Of a DNA stretch of 64,000 nucleotides, positions 1-12,419 are shown in pieces. The notes under the pieces were generated by a model. It worked only from the letters and a program-made list of their open reading frames with translations, made no database searches and was not told the DNA's origin. The first letter of the stretch is position 1. Each line of letters opens with the position of its first letter. The translations under genes were made by a program, and so were the position numbers. Source of the DNA: Escarpia spicata (lineage: Eukaryota; Annelida; Polychaeta; Sabellida; Siboglinidae); contig OZ023212.1 of the NCBI GenBank assembly GCA_963995525.1, positions 6,934,404 to 6,998,403 of the forward strand. Direction: 5' to 3'.

Positions 1-512
1 CTTTACATAATACATAAGACTTAATTCTGACGTACACACATACAGTACCAGAAGTCAGGAACATATCCACACCGAAAGTACCTTGCAAATAAGGCTTCAG
101 ACATGTCATCGCCGTGTATATAATAATACTCCCAACTTTATCACGGACAACATCCAAACCCAATCTCTGAAAGGCTTCAGTGAATATACCAAAAAACTAT
201 TTAATTTCAAAGTACAGCTCAACTTACCGAATTAGGCACTGTTATACATATGCACATTCCAGCTAAATATAATTACACTTAAAATGTACTTCTTTTCTTT
301 GTAAAAAAAACATGATTTGTTTCCCTCACTTTTTACATGTAAGATATCATTATTCACCTTATACATGTAAGATATATCGTTTTGCTATCATAATGTATTA
401 GTAATCACTTTCAATTGTATTGGCAATTGTATCATAGATAAAACCAGGTACCTACTGTGCATTCGATGTGTACAAAACTCCTAAAGATGTATGTGAATAT
501 ATGAATAACTGC
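1..512. other. AT-rich sequence, no gene recognised
   Basis: No open frame with recognisable protein content and no repeat family that recurs in the window. A short poly-A run lies near 303-310. Confidence 0.6.
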
Positions 513-519
513 AAGATAT

Positions 520-587
<68 letters not shown>

Positions 588-588
588 T
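513..588. repeat. (AT)n microsatellite
   Basis: Interrupted alternating A/T tract of about 75 bp with ATAC and ATGT interruptions. It is a simple repeat with no coding content. Confidence 0.95.
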
Positions 589-599
589 GCATATATGAA

Positions 600-1790
600 T
601 TTGTTAGACTATATTATGTTGTTGCACCAAATGCCATAAGATGTTTATTTTATTTTATATCCGTACGTACACACATACATACTCGTACGTACGTGCAAAC
701 CCTCCCTTTGTTCTTCGCTTCGTTTCTTTCTCCCAGTTTGTCATAAGAACGATGAATATGAATATTAGCTGTGAATGGAATTCTTTTATTAATTACTTAA
801 TTAATCATTGATGAATCCAACGCTGTAATATTTAAGTGTGCCTCTCACGATAGCGACCTTGCGGTTTTAGTGAGAGTCTCCCTGGTCAGTAGAGTAGCAT
901 CGTATCAACTAATTTTCTTTTCTACAAATGTAAATATTGACTAATATATGATTTAGTAGTTTTCATTTGTTAACAAATTACACCATGAATGTATTCACGT
1001 TGATTATGTCTCAACGAATACTTTACGATGTCTATTATTTTGCTATTGGTTCTTGTGCGTATTGACCAAAATAAACTATATTCATTACTTGTTTTATATT
1101 GTTAGCGCCTTTGAGCATGTTTTTAACCAGGATATTTCAAATGTATCCTAATAATAATACACAATTTTATGATATCCTCACATCAATCAATCAATGAATG
1201 CATTTATTCAAACAAATAAAAAACATAATGAACATATTGAGTATACTCATCATATTAGTGAAATGTTTGACAGGAGACACATTGAAGTAAGAATCTTTAT
1301 TAATAATTAACATGTATATAAAACTGAGCCGAATTATTTCAACTGCGGAAGACGCTTCGCGGATGGTGCTTAACATTATAAATTCCCTTATTTCATACGA
1401 TTAGATTGTGTTGCAATTTCACCACGTTTTATATTTGGTCAACGTAAATCGGTTTCAAAAACTGGGATTATCGTGTAAACCAGCAGTAGAAAATCACACA
1501 AAATTCACAAAATAATTAACAACCAAAAATTACCCAAAATTTCATCAGTATAATGACCTAAAGATGGTATGGCAACATTTCTTAAAGTGATTGTTGATCA
1601 ATACGTGTGTCCACTGTCACAATTTAAAATGCTGACATAAAAAATATTCAGGTTACTTTTGTCACGTCTGACATGTGACAATTCAAATTATAGCAAATCA
1701 CTAAATTGTACAAACTATGTTTAACCTCCAGCACTTAACCATATTACATCAGAATACACATCAAGAGCTGCTACGCCATGCCATATACAT
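600..1790. other. Non-coding AT-rich stretch
   Basis: I see no supported gene here. A CGTACGTACACACATACATACTC-type run lies near 663-692. The short open frames are of the length expected by chance. Confidence 0.55.
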
Positions 1791-1800
1791 TGACAACTGA

Positions 1801-1982
1801 CGTGTGTATGTACGTGCGTGTATACGTGTGTGTGCGCGTAGGTGCGTGTGTACGTGCGCGTGTGTGTGTGCGTAGGTGCATGCGTGTGAATGTGTGTGGG
1901 TGAGTCTTTTATAAAATTCCACACTCACAAACGCGCACGCACACACACGCGCGCGCGCGCACGCACACATATACACACACAA
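1801..1982. repeat. Inverted GT-rich / AC-rich microsatellite pair
   Basis: A G/T-rich alternating tract (about 1801-1895) is followed, after a short AT-rich spacer at about 1903-1920, by an A/C-rich alternating tract (about 1921-1982) that includes a GCGCGCGCGC core. The two halves are broadly complementary, so the block can fold into a large imperfect hairpin, and its alternating purine-pyrimidine composition favours Z-DNA. The open frames here are compositional artefacts. Confidence 0.85.
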
Positions 1983-2033
1983 GTTCGATAATAATTAGGC
2001 TACACCATGTTGCATGTATAGCTACCTACTCAC

Positions 2034-2165
2034 CGTCAATTCCCGAGTTCAGTCTGGCATGAGACGGTTCGAAGCCACTCATCGACGACGTAGCCGTAAT
2101 CTGGCTGTCCAAGATGTCGCCGTTTTCCATTCCAAGAGCGTGGGAACAAGCGGGTTCTTTGTATC
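2034..2165 (-). CDS. Internal exon of a discoidin (F5/8 type C) domain protein
   Basis: This minus-strand exon is bounded by an acceptor ending in TTTCAG on its right and a donor GTGAGT on its left. It reads without a stop and contains LGMENGDILDSQITATSS followed by SGFEPSHARLNSG. That matches the start of the F5/8 type C fold: a first cysteine (here PACSHALGM), the Leu-Gly-Met/Glu-x-Gly turn, the DSQITASSS strand and the arginine-bearing loop before the tryptophan. Such domains bind carbohydrate or phospholipid on secreted or membrane proteins. Only the first third of the roughly 150-residue domain is encoded. The remainder should lie on exons further left, outside the window, and I could not find the preceding exon. 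The protein's identity is unknown. It could be a live exon or an isolated remnant. Confidence 0.8.
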
Positions 2166-2395
2166 CTGAAACACAAATGGAATTTTGGATTTCTAGGTTA
2201 CACCCATCGACAGAGCAACAAACCGTAGGCATCAATGCAGTGTTTTGATCGGAAACTCGTTCACAATACACACCCCTCCACTCTATATTGGGGGGCTAAA
2301 TTATCTTCACCCCCAAGAAACTATGTTGTGCTACTTACGTATGTTTGTTGCCCAATATATCAACCCCGAATAGGGGGTCCGGGAGGGGTTCGTCT

Positions 2396-2665
2396 TATAG
2401 CGAGGTGTCCCAGTGCCTAAAGCACCGGACTCTCTATCGAGAGTACACGGGATCGAATTCTGTGCTCCCGTGTTGCTTTATATAAATGAGTACCTGTTGG
2501 ATATTTGTGTATGAATAATATTCGCGCATTAACTGCAGCGTGATTGAATTCTTCACCGAGAAGTCGAGATGGTGTTCGATTGAAGAGGTCTGCCAGGGAA
2601 TAAAGTGTAAAGTGCTTTGAGCTGTCCTGAGGACTGAATACATCGCTATATAAGAACGTGCCGAA
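2396..2665 (+). mobile_element. tRNA-derived SINE
   Basis: The head (about 2396-2478) resembles a tRNA, with an RNA polymerase III B-box-like GGATCGAATTC after an anticodon-like hairpin (CTCTCTATCGAGAG). It is followed by TATAAATGAGTACCTG, a block shared by many metazoan SINEs. The body ends in a LINE-like tail with AAGTGCTTTGAGC and CGCTATATAAG. A relic of the body recurs at 22500-22690, and the tail recurs inverted near 29940-30010. SINEs of this type borrow the 3' end of a partner LINE for mobilisation. Confidence 0.7.
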
Positions 2666-2669
2666 CTTT

Positions 2670-3205
2670 ACCGTTACCTTTTTAGAAGGGCAGACGCATA
2701 AAAAGGGCTTCAAAAAAATTAACGGTCAAAAAGTACGCCCGCTCTCAAAGGAAGTCTATACTCACACCATGCAACGACTCTGCATCTTGTGGAATAATCA
2801 TTCTTCGGTGATTAAGGCGTACATTTCGATTGGGAATTCGTTTTACGTGGGATTCGAAAACAATGGTGCTTATCCGACCCCCAAAATATATCACCTTTAC
2901 ATTTACTTGTATGAATTATGTACACATTTCACTGTAGAGCTCACAGTAATAATTGATAGCCATATAGTTGGAAAACGAAGATGGGTGCGTATTCAAGCGG
3001 GGCGTCCCGAATCCCCCACACCCAATTACGGACCTGTAGGCCTGCAATAGTTATAATAGAGTGGAAATATTTTTTTGAATTTTGTTGTTGGTTCTGGTGA
3101 AAATCAAGAGTAGTGCAGGTATATAGGCTAACAGCAAATCTGCAACAATATCTGCTCTCGTCATCCGAATAGAAACGCGTGAGCTGCAATTAATTGTTGA
3201 TTCAA
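2670..3205. other. No gene recognised
   Basis: A 130-codon plus-strand frame crosses this stretch (2658-3050) but has no recognisable domain, begins inside the SINE and has no clear splice context. I treat it as non-coding. Confidence 0.5.
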
Positions 3206-3208
3206 AAC

Positions 3209-4047
3209 AATCTCCAACACTACCCCCCCCACCGTTGACACCGCGAACAATCTCCAACACTACCCCCCACCGTTGACATCGCGAACAATCTCCAACACAA
3301 CCCCCACCGTTGACATCGGGAACAATCTCCAACACTACCCCTCACCGTTGACACTGCGAACATTCTCCAACACTACCCCCCACTGTTTACACCGCGAACA
3401 ATCTCCAACAGTAACCCCACCATTGACACCGCGAATAATCTCCAACACTACCCCCACCGTTGACACCACGAACAATCTCCAACACTACCCCCACCATTGA
3501 CACCGCGAATAATCTCCAACACTACCCCCACCGTTGACACCACGAACAATCTCCAACACTACCCCCACCGTTGACACTATGAAGAATCTCCAACACTTCC
3601 CCCACCGTTGACACTATGAAGAATCTCCAACACTACCCCCACCATTACCACCGTGAACAATCTCCAACACTACCCCCCCCCATTGACACCGCGAACAATC
3701 TCCAACACTACCCCCACCATTGACACCGCGAACAATCTCCAACACTATCCCCCACTGTTGACACCACGAACAATCTCCAACACTACCCCCCACCGTTGAC
3801 ACCGCGAACAATCTCCAACACTACCCCCCACTGTTGACACCACGAACAATCTCCAACACTAACCCTACCGTTGACACCACGAACAATCTCCAACACTACC
3901 CCCCACCGTTGACACGGCAAACAATCTCCAACACTAACCCTACCGTTGACACCACGAACAATCTTCAACACTACCCCCCCACCGTTGACACCGCAAACAA
4001 TCTCCAACACTACCCCCACCGTTGACACCGCGAACAATCTCCAATAC
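3209..4047. repeat. Minisatellite, about 37-bp unit
   Basis: About 22-23 tandem units with consensus CAATCTCCAACACTACCCCC followed by ACCGTTGACACCGCGAA. Variants include ACCACGAA, ACTATGAAG and a variable C-run of 5 to 8. The strand bias (C-rich top strand, G-rich bottom strand) and the lack of stops create long artefactual open frames on both strands. Confidence 0.95.
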
Positions 4048-4049
4048 TA

Positions 4050-5300
4050 CTGGTGAAAGTGGAATGCTATCCACACACTTTCTATTAATCACTTACGTGA
4101 AATTAATCGGTCAATGGAATTTAGTGATAGTACAATAACATAAATTTAATCCGTGGTAAAGCTGGGTATTTATATAATACGATATTATAAAAACGTTAAC
4201 TTGGCATCATTTAAGTTCATCTACTAACTCGCAACGTTCTATGTCCACTCGCGTCTTTACATCGTTGGCCTCTATAATCTACCATTTCAATTGGTCACAT
4301 ATTAAAAAAACGATAGTTATTTAGAGTGATTTATGTACATGTTTGCAATAGTTTCTGATTTCCTAGAGGATTTTTCTCATGCCTGAGAGAATTAAGTTAT
4401 GATCTCCTCACACATTGCTCCAATGTAAACAAGTAGATGATCAACATACTGTGATGGTAACGACCAGTGTTCGACGTTTACCTCAGAAAGGTGCTAGTCA
4501 TCCGGACCAGAAATTTGAAAGAGTTACTGGTCAGGCTGCAAAGCTACTGGTCCGGATTTTAGCAGTGGCACAATGCGCGAGGGCAAACGACCTGCTAAAC
4601 AATAGGCCTTAAAGAAAAAGTACACAGTTCTAGTTATTTCCATCGCTCGGCGACGTTCTATTAACTGACTAGTCTGTATTATTGTGGTTACAATGTAATG
4701 GTCTTATGAGGTCTCATTCAATTAGTCAGCCGTTTTCAGAACATTATTGCCAAACCGATCTTTATATGCTGGCACTGAGGGTGGTCACAGCCAGGGTGCT
4801 TGTCGCCCTCAGTGGTTATTTTACGACCCAAATTGAGACGAGACCGACATTAACGTGATCTCTGAGTCACGAAGGATGCACAGTCCCCAATGTTGAGAGC
4901 CAGGTTTTTATACCAAATATCATGCCTTCCCGGTCTGGGTTTCGCTCCTGGTCCAGTGATAATAATTCAATACATATGTCAGATAGGGGTTATGCTGCTG
5001 AAATGAGCCTATAAACTCATTTGATATATTACCATACTGATATTTAACCTGATTTCTATATATTCGCTAAAATAATTATGAACAACAGAGATTTTGAAAA
5101 ATGTTCCTCAATTCGATTTAATTGAAACATGTGGCACAAACTGGCAGTCGACCATTCATTAGCCATCTGTGAGCAAAGATCCTTAAGAATCACATTCATG
5201 GCGCGGGAACGAAATTCAGATTGGGGGTCTACCAGAGCTTCAGCACCACTCAACAATTTTCGTCGCCGCGCCGCTGTGACATCAGCTTCTCCGCTGTCTC
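4050..5300. other. Non-coding stretch
   Basis: I see no recognisable gene or repeat family. The GGTCTGGGTTTCGCTCCTGGTCC segment near 4931-4955 is loosely B-box-like, but there is not enough around it to call a SINE. Confidence 0.5.
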
Positions 5301-5310
5301 GGCCGAATAC

Positions 5311-5338
<28 letters not shown>
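5311..5338. repeat. Poly-G homopolymer (28 G)
   Basis: An uninterrupted run of 28 guanines embedded in GC-richer sequence (5260-5480). It has strong G-quadruplex potential and is also prone to assembly or length error. It gives rise to a spurious glycine-rich frame. Confidence 0.95.
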
Positions 5339-5343
<5 letters not shown>

Positions 5344-7355
5344 CTGTTGAAAAAAAAATCCGTCGCGCCGCTGCTGTCAATTTACCTTCTCCAGGTTCTC
5401 TCTGCTGTCTCAGCTGAAATGTTGACATCCGAAGGGGGTGCTTTTGGACAATTGTTTGCCGCCGCGCCGCCTAATACTGGGAGGGGTGGCACAAAACCAT
5501 ATATCTGCCCTACAATTGCACACACCATTCAAAGCCGACAAAAACAAATAATTATTAATACGTTAACAAACATTCACGGATACATTTCATGGGGGACAGA
5601 ACTATATGTCTGCCCCCCCCCCGCAGGAGAAATTCCCCCTGCCCCTTTTCCCACGCCCATGGAACCACCTTCTTCTGGGTCCTGGTCTTCGTGACGTGGA
5701 TTCTGCAGCCAGCCATTTTTCTAAAAGTTTCCCCGGCAGATTTTGGCATTGGCGGCGTTTTCCAATAAATACAAAGTGCATAGTCTATTTGGATAGTGAG
5801 TAAGTTACCGTGTGTTCGTTTCAGGAGCTTATTCAACTATAAAACTAACTACAAAGTGCGCGTTTCGTGAGCGTCCGTCCCACGATAAAGGAAATTTGGC
5901 TATACTGAGTGTAAAAACGCATTTTTTTATTAAGAGCTTTTTGTTGCAAACAGCGACTTCAAGATGGCCAGTTTTGACGACAAGCTGATGTATACTGCTG
6001 TAAAACGGTGTAATGTCCCAGGAAAAGTAAGCAGTCACACGGACCAGTAACTCAGAAAAGTTACTGACTCGACGACAAAGTAGGTAGTCAGTGACGACCG
6101 GCTAGCGTATATTTCGTACACTGGTAATAACCAATCACATTGATTTGTTGTTCACTGAGGGGGCTAGGCTTACATGCTTGTAATTTATGAAAAGTAGACT
6201 GCTGCCCTGATGGAAACCCTCGCGCCGATGCCAGCAGTACTGATGAGAATAACAGCATCGTTGTTCTGGATAGTGTAAGGTACTCCACAGACCACTTGTT
6301 TATTGTCATTTCTATAATCATACAAGGTGTTGGCGCGTTCCGTGTTTACAGGAACAATTTAACTAATACATGCTAAACGAGTGTTATCGAAAATTAGATC
6401 GAATAATACCTGCCAATATCTATTTCAGGTATTGACAGAATACAAATCCCTTGCTGTTAATATGTCATTGCCTTGCCAACAACATTGCATTACTTATGGT
6501 AGTTATTTAAAGAAAACAACTAAACACGAAATATATATATATGCAGTGTATATATATAGCTCTACTCAAAAATATGTTATTGGTTAAAACGCGTGCAATT
6601 GTAATTTTGCGCACCGTTAGTTGTCCGTTATGAAACAAATGGCCGTGGATTTTTAAGTATCAAAGCCTGCTTTTAGAGAACTCGACAAAATAAACATCGG
6701 TTAAGTATTAACAGCGTTACAGAAGTGGCTCAAAGCTTCCCTATTATCGTGGGGCCAACATTCCCTTACATTATTTTGATCTTTTGAAATGTGTTCACAG
6801 TGGGGAGCGGTGTTCATCTCATACTGCATGTGTCTTTCGGAAGAGACACTAAAAGCCATTGGTCCCTTCTATCTGGTGTCTGTGCTAGGGGTGGTGGTCT
6901 CTATCTCTAACCCACTGGATCTTGTTCCCAGCGGCCGGAGTTGCTTCCCAGTCAGGCGTGTGAGAGACGCCGGGCAGACAGAGTAGGCAGTGTATACACT
7001 GTATCATTGAATCCACTGGTTCCTATGTGAATGAACACACCGTGGCGCCCTCTGGAGGAGAGTGGTTCACTACTCAATACAGTACAGGTTTTCATAGGTT
7101 GTTGAAAGACCGTGTAGAAAAGAACAGCATATCGTAAATACGTATGTATATCACTCTACCTCTTGTGAACTGGGTTATACAAGACCATAGGAATATTTAC
7201 TTTTATTGAATTATTTAAAAGTGTAATGCTAATTTCGTCAACAGTTTCCAGTATAGGTGGAAATAAAATATCCATGCAATTCGGTGATGTTATAAATTGC
7301 GGCTTAAGTTGTTGAATGGAATCAGTGTATGTGCACAACCTGTTGTGTTTGGATT
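5339..7355. other. Non-coding stretch
   Basis: Contains a C-run near 5611-5622 and small AT repeats near 6532-6558. No supported gene. The 6880-7000 block looks repeat-derived but has no second copy in this window. Confidence 0.5.
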
Positions 7356-7359
7356 CTGA

Positions 7360-7425
7360 ACACAGGCAGGATTTGAACCCGCAACACACGACACTGGGAC
7401 ATCTTTACCATAAACTACACAATTC
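7360..7425 (-). repeat. tRNA-like SINE head
   Basis: On the minus strand a clean B box GGGTTCAAATCC lies about 40 bases downstream of an A-box-like TAGTTTATGGT, with GATGTCCCAGTG between them. The acceptor stem does not pair convincingly and no body repeat was identified, so this is read as a SINE head or tRNA relic rather than a functional tRNA gene. Confidence 0.5.
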
Positions 7426-7429
7426 AACA

Positions 7430-9775
7430 AACTGGTTGGACAAACAACTGACACAAAGTATTTGGGTCAAGCCACGTAAAATGTTTTCATTTCTAATTCA
7501 CCACCTTCTTCTTGTCTCATGGTCATTACTTTAAGACATATTACTATACGCTTCTAATACCAGGCTAACTGTATGGCAAACATCTTGGGAATCACACAGA
7601 CATATTTTCAATATTATTCTCCGACAGCTGGTTCCAAAGATATGATTGGTCAAGCTGGAGCGCCCACTCGAATGTCACTTGTCTTTCGTGTTTTTCCATG
7701 TTTGGTATAATGTCACTAGAAGGCTTTTCAATTAATAAACTCGCCGCCATTTGTCTTTCTGGTTGAAAGATTAAATAAATAGGTGTCAAGAACCATAGTT
7801 TGAAATCAATGAAAACAAATTACAGCCTGATAAAAAATAGCACATTTTGCATGATGTCCGTAACGCGGTTTTAGATAAGCGGCAAGGTAACATACTGTAC
7901 TATCAGCAGTCACTTAATACACTCTTAGAATTTCACATAATCTCACTCATGCTTCAAAAAATAATTGGGTATCTTTAAATGGCGTATATCTATAAATGTT
8001 CAAACATCCTGTCCCTGTTTTAATGAAAATTTCCTAACGGACATCATGTTCAGATTTCCTTCAGCTTAGCCATACTAAACTCAAACTTGACTTTGCTATC
8101 TCTATAGATTAGTGTCTCACATGCAATGTGGTTTGATATTGATTCCATGTGATGGCGTTTAGCTGTACTGTGCATGCAAGCATTGCATTATGTCTGTCAC
8201 GTGCACAATTAGCCATGATGTCCGTCACGATCACTTCCATGTGCATATTTACACAAGTCTTCATACTTAGTGAGTGTATATTATCATTGCCCGAGTTTTC
8301 CAGCATCATAACGTACCGACATGATCAGTTGAGCTAAATTGATGCGAACATATATGAAGTGTGAAACAAAATATTTGTTCATTCTTTATGGTATGATTAG
8401 CAAAATTATACACAAGTCGCATAGTGTCTACAATTTTCGTCTACAAAGACACACATGTGCATCACAACTGTAGGTATTCATAGATGTTTTAGCGCCGGTT
8501 GATATTGTGACGGACGTCAGGTTGTTCATCTTATGTCAGACATATTGTTTAATTACGAACGAACTAATGAACCCTTTCCCCTTAGGCCATGATGAATTCA
8601 TCTGCATGTGAGCTTTCATTATGATGACTAATAATTATATCGGTAGTCACAACCGTTTTTTGCTGAAAGTGAGTGATCTACTGTGTTTATGATGATGTTT
8701 TTTTTGAATTGTTACTCTAACATATAACCCACATTATGCGTATATATATATTGTGTAGATAAACTCGTATTAACCAATTACCATGATTTAAGAATACAAC
8801 TTTATGTTTGATGTTTTTTGTTATTAGTACTGGTCTGCAAGATAATAAAAATACCGAAAAAAATACTGATTTCAATGAATACAATCGTCATAGAGATTCG
8901 GTATTCTAGCAACATGAAGTAATGATCCATTGTGGAATTGAAGACTATATGGCGGCACTGTATGAAGATGAACGGTACTTGGGGAAACGTGTCGGTCCAG
9001 AAAATATAGCGACGTAAATAGCATGTGACATGCCAACGTAAATGATGTCAAATGTTTCCGATATTCAGTTCGCAAAGATCAGTATGACACATCTAAATGT
9101 TACCTTTTATATTAATATAGTAAAGCTGATCAACGAATACACATCAATTAGTACGTGACACTGACTGCTTATTAGGATAAAATAGCCACAACGTGGAAAT
9201 GGTTTAACCAATTACGTTCGTCAGCTAATTGTGTCTGTTTTGTTAAGAATATGGGACATTAAAAGACGTGCACATGCATCCTAATAGTAACAGCCAAGTA
9301 AGTAATGACTGTTACACTGGCACATATTGTAGTATTTACCAATCCAACATTATCTTTAGTTGTTCTATTTTCCTTTATGTCAAATGGCACCTTCAAAATG
9401 GACAGCGTATACGTCAATGAATATACTCACACAAGCATAATGCAAATGTTTTTGTGTTGTGTGATTTACCTAGACACTGTAGAATTTGGATGCTACAACT
9501 ATGTTTTCGCGTCATACCTGGTCAAAATGTCAGCGAAATACTTGCATAATTATGAGGTGATATATCAAAAGATAAACTTTAATCTACATAGAAACACAGG
9601 GATGAAGTAGCCACAGGATTGGTTATAATTTATTTAATATATATCATGTGTAGCAAGTCCACAACTATCACATAGATTAATTACATTAATCCCGGTTTCA
9701 GAGATATTGAAGTTTTGTTGTGTACTAACATATTAATTGCACCATTCATAATAATAATAAGACAAAACATAAATG
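7430..9775. other. Non-coding stretch
   Basis: No domain-bearing frame. The longest frame (plus, 9305-9610, 101 codons) is hydrophobic and unrecognised, and its length is within chance. I see no gene. Confidence 0.5.
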
Positions 9776-9779
9776 GCAC

Positions 9780-10195
9780 CAAGCAAGACAACATAGAGAC
9801 CAGGATGTGGGAGACACTGGAGCCATTCTGCCTATAGGACATAACTAACTGCACCAATTATAAGCTAGGGACATCGCATCGGTGTCTTTGGGAGATCTGT
9901 CACAGCCTGATCCCTCACAGCTGACCAACTACGGGTTGGTACTGACGCCTCAAAGGAGAATTATATTGCCCTCTAAGCCCCGGCGTTCCAAACCGGTGTG
10001 ATCATCCATACCACGTAATATAACCCTATTAATGTTGGCGCACATCAAGTTACAACCAGTATAGAAAATGTACCTGCTTTTGTACCCTGGCAGATATAGA
10101 CAGGCGAAATTGTGGTGTGAATTTTACATATTTATATCTCGTAAAGTATGGTATTAACAATTTAGCTATATGTTATGTCACATGATAGATGAATT
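9780..10195 (+). repeat. Unnamed interspersed repeat, copy 1
   Basis: First of three copies of a family. Shared landmarks in order are: TGGGAGACACTGGAGCC, GAGCTAACTGCACCAAT-type, the TCACAGYTGACC box, a CGGCGTTCC...CCGGTGTGRTCATCCAT box, CCACGTRATATAACCCTAT, and CAGGCGAAAT...GTGGT. No open frame and no terminal repeats were found. It could be a solo LTR or a non-autonomous element, but I do not recognise the family. Confidence 0.7.
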
Positions 10196-10254
10196 ATAAT
10201 AATGCCGTCTTCGGGACTTGGCGTCATTCCTCGACAAACAAAACGCAGAGAAAC

Positions 10255-10835
10255 ACCATGTGGCACATTAATTCCAAGTTATTCATTTACCTTTCGGGTC
10301 TTGAAAATGGCCCAGCAACATTGAAGTTCATTTATGCAAGACAAAAGAGAGAATCAGGAAGTGGGAGACACTTGAGCCGTTACTGCCTATGGTAGAGAGC
10401 TAACTGCACCAATAATCGGCTCGGGACATCATTCGGGAGCTCCTAACAATCCTACTCTGGAGAGTAGTGTCACAATCCTGATCTCTCACAGTTGACCCAC
10501 TCCGTGTGGTAGCACTCTGCAAGGGAGGGTAAAATCGGCCCCTAAGCCATGCCGGCGTTCCCATAACCGGTGTGGTCATCCATGCCACGTGATATAACCC
10601 TATATATTGAGCGCGTCAAGCTGCAATTAACATAGGAAATTTATCTGCTTTTATAACCAGCCAAACACGGTCAGGCGAAATATGTGGTATGAACTTCAAC
10701 TTTAATTAAGCTTGCATATCTACACCTAGTGAAGTTATTTATTCGTTAGAATGGTATTAAAACTTGGGTCATATGTCATGTTACATGATATGATGCTGTA
10801 AACGTATGTATACGCGGCGTAAATAATATTACTAA
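10255..10835 (+). repeat. Unnamed interspersed repeat, copy 2
   Basis: Head-to-tail with copy 1 and closely matching the inverted copy at 50625-51268. It is more complete than copy 1 on the left (CCTTTCGGGTCTTGAAAATG, AAGACAAAAGAGAGAATCAGG) and continues on the right through TTATTCGTTAGAATGGTATTAA into the tandem block at 10838. Confidence 0.75.
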
Positions 10836-10837
10836 TC

Positions 10838-11190
10838 TATTATATGTATTCTGATCTATGCAAATTCATGGATAGGTATGCTGTATGACGGAAGTGAGCA
10901 ATTCCAAGATGGCGGACAGAGTGCCCGCGCCGATTGATCGATTGTTTGTTTTAGATCAACAATGTTATCATGCGTGCAACACATCAGTGTATATAATCGT
11001 AACATGAAAATAGTATTACTATTACATGTATTCTGATTTATGCAGATCCATGGATAGTCAAGTTATTCGACGGAATGGGTGACTCACAAGATGGCGCACA
11101 CAACATCGGCGCTGATTGATTGTTTATTTGAGATCAACATTGTGAAGATATTGTTATCATGTGTGCAACTCATACAGCACAGTACAGTAA
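10838..11190 (+). repeat. Tandem duplication of about 175 bp containing AAGATGGCGG boxes
   Basis: Two diverged head-to-tail units. Each carries GTATTCTGATYTATGCA, TTCATGGATAG, CAAGATGGCG, GCGC(T/C)GATTGAT, GAGATCAACA and ATCATGYGTGCAAC in the same order. The first unit's start is also present in the inverted copy at about 50625-50720, so the duplication is appended to the unnamed repeat family. CAAGATGGCGG matches the YY1 consensus. Confidence 0.75.
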
Positions 11191-11194
11191 TTGT

Positions 11195-12415
11195 GGTGAA
11201 TTGGAAACGGGGACTGTTGAAGTGAAAATATGTGTTTCAAATTCTAAATGATTACGTCGTAAGGAGCCACGCACAGTTGGCTATGGCCAGTTTACCCCCC
11301 TCGTGGTGCGTTTCGTTAATAAATATTTCAACTATTACATACAATTGTGTGGTAAGTAACGACACAATAACAGTTGTTTCTAATACTTTGATAATTGCAT
11401 AATAACCTAATTAATCGAACAAGCGTATGGATATCTGTATTGAGACTGGCAAGATGTTCAATAGACATCACAATAGTGCGTGTGTGTAAATCTGTCTGGC
11501 TGTTTGTATGTATCTGTTTCTGTCTAACTGTCTGTATGTATCTGTGTTTCTGTCTGACTGTCTGAATAACTATGTGCCTGCTTTGTCCTTGAACTCGCGC
11601 GCGTTGATCTAAACATCACATCTACTAACCAACGTTCCACAGTGCGTGTTTCTGCGCCAACCATCCGGGGAATGCAAACCCTGCCCGACGTATGTTTTGT
11701 CCGACTGTCTGGCGACGGCACAATACGCACGAATCCCAGTTTAACTGCTACTGCTACACTTGAAGGACGATGTTGCTTTGCACAAACGTGACAACTGCGC
11801 TCCTTCCAGTACTGCCGGTTGGTCACCTTACAACTGTCACGCTTTCACAAATTGCTAGGTGCTTTGACAGAAGCGCCCGCTCGGCAGAGTTTGTTACGTA
11901 ATAGAAGCTAAATTGGATAACTTCGTGTTGGCATGCAATCACGCCAGCAGTGATGGACGCATTCACGCGATGCTTAGAATGTTCACCGGTAACTGAAACA
12001 ACGTGCTAATCGGATGCAACGAACAATGAAATTAGCATTCGATAAGTTGTAAACCAGATTTAACAAATCTGATTACGTGGTAGAATATATAGGAGATAAA
12101 GTAACAACCATCAAACTACTTACATAAGATAATATATGTGTAAGCCAGTACTTGCTAGATATTTTGATTAGGTAGCATTGTTGTTAAAATTAAGCAAGGG
12201 CGATAGTCGGGCGGCGTAACCTAAATAAATAAAGCAGCCTAACATAACGTTATTGATTGTATTTAAATGAGGTCACTACCGGTAATGTTAGCGTTCGTAA
12301 TAGGATAAATAGTCGGCTGTGTAATTGGAATCTGTAACATAAAGTGTGATGCAGCACACAGGAACCAGTCTTTAAAAAGACTAAGTTAGTTAAGTTATTA
12401 AATAAATTCTGATAG
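11195..12415. other. Non-coding stretch, partly GC-richer
   Basis: The 11580-11900 interval is richer in CpG than its surroundings and carries a 100-codon minus-strand frame (11524-11826) with three cysteines that I do not recognise. The 12180-12419 interval immediately upstream of the LINE ORF1 is probably its 5' untranslated region, but its left end cannot be set from one copy. Confidence 0.4.
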
Positions 12416-12419
12416 GGAT

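Noticed and set aside
3051..4037. Several frames of 65-95 codons on both strands
   Set aside because: They are translations of the 37-bp minisatellite unit repeated in all frames.
5221..5694. 157-codon plus-strand frame with a poly-Gly run
   Set aside because: The frame is held open by the 28-G homopolymer and C-runs; no domain is seen.
9305..9610. 101-codon hydrophobic plus-strand frame
   Set aside because: No domain, no signal-peptide logic and chance-level length in AT-rich DNA.
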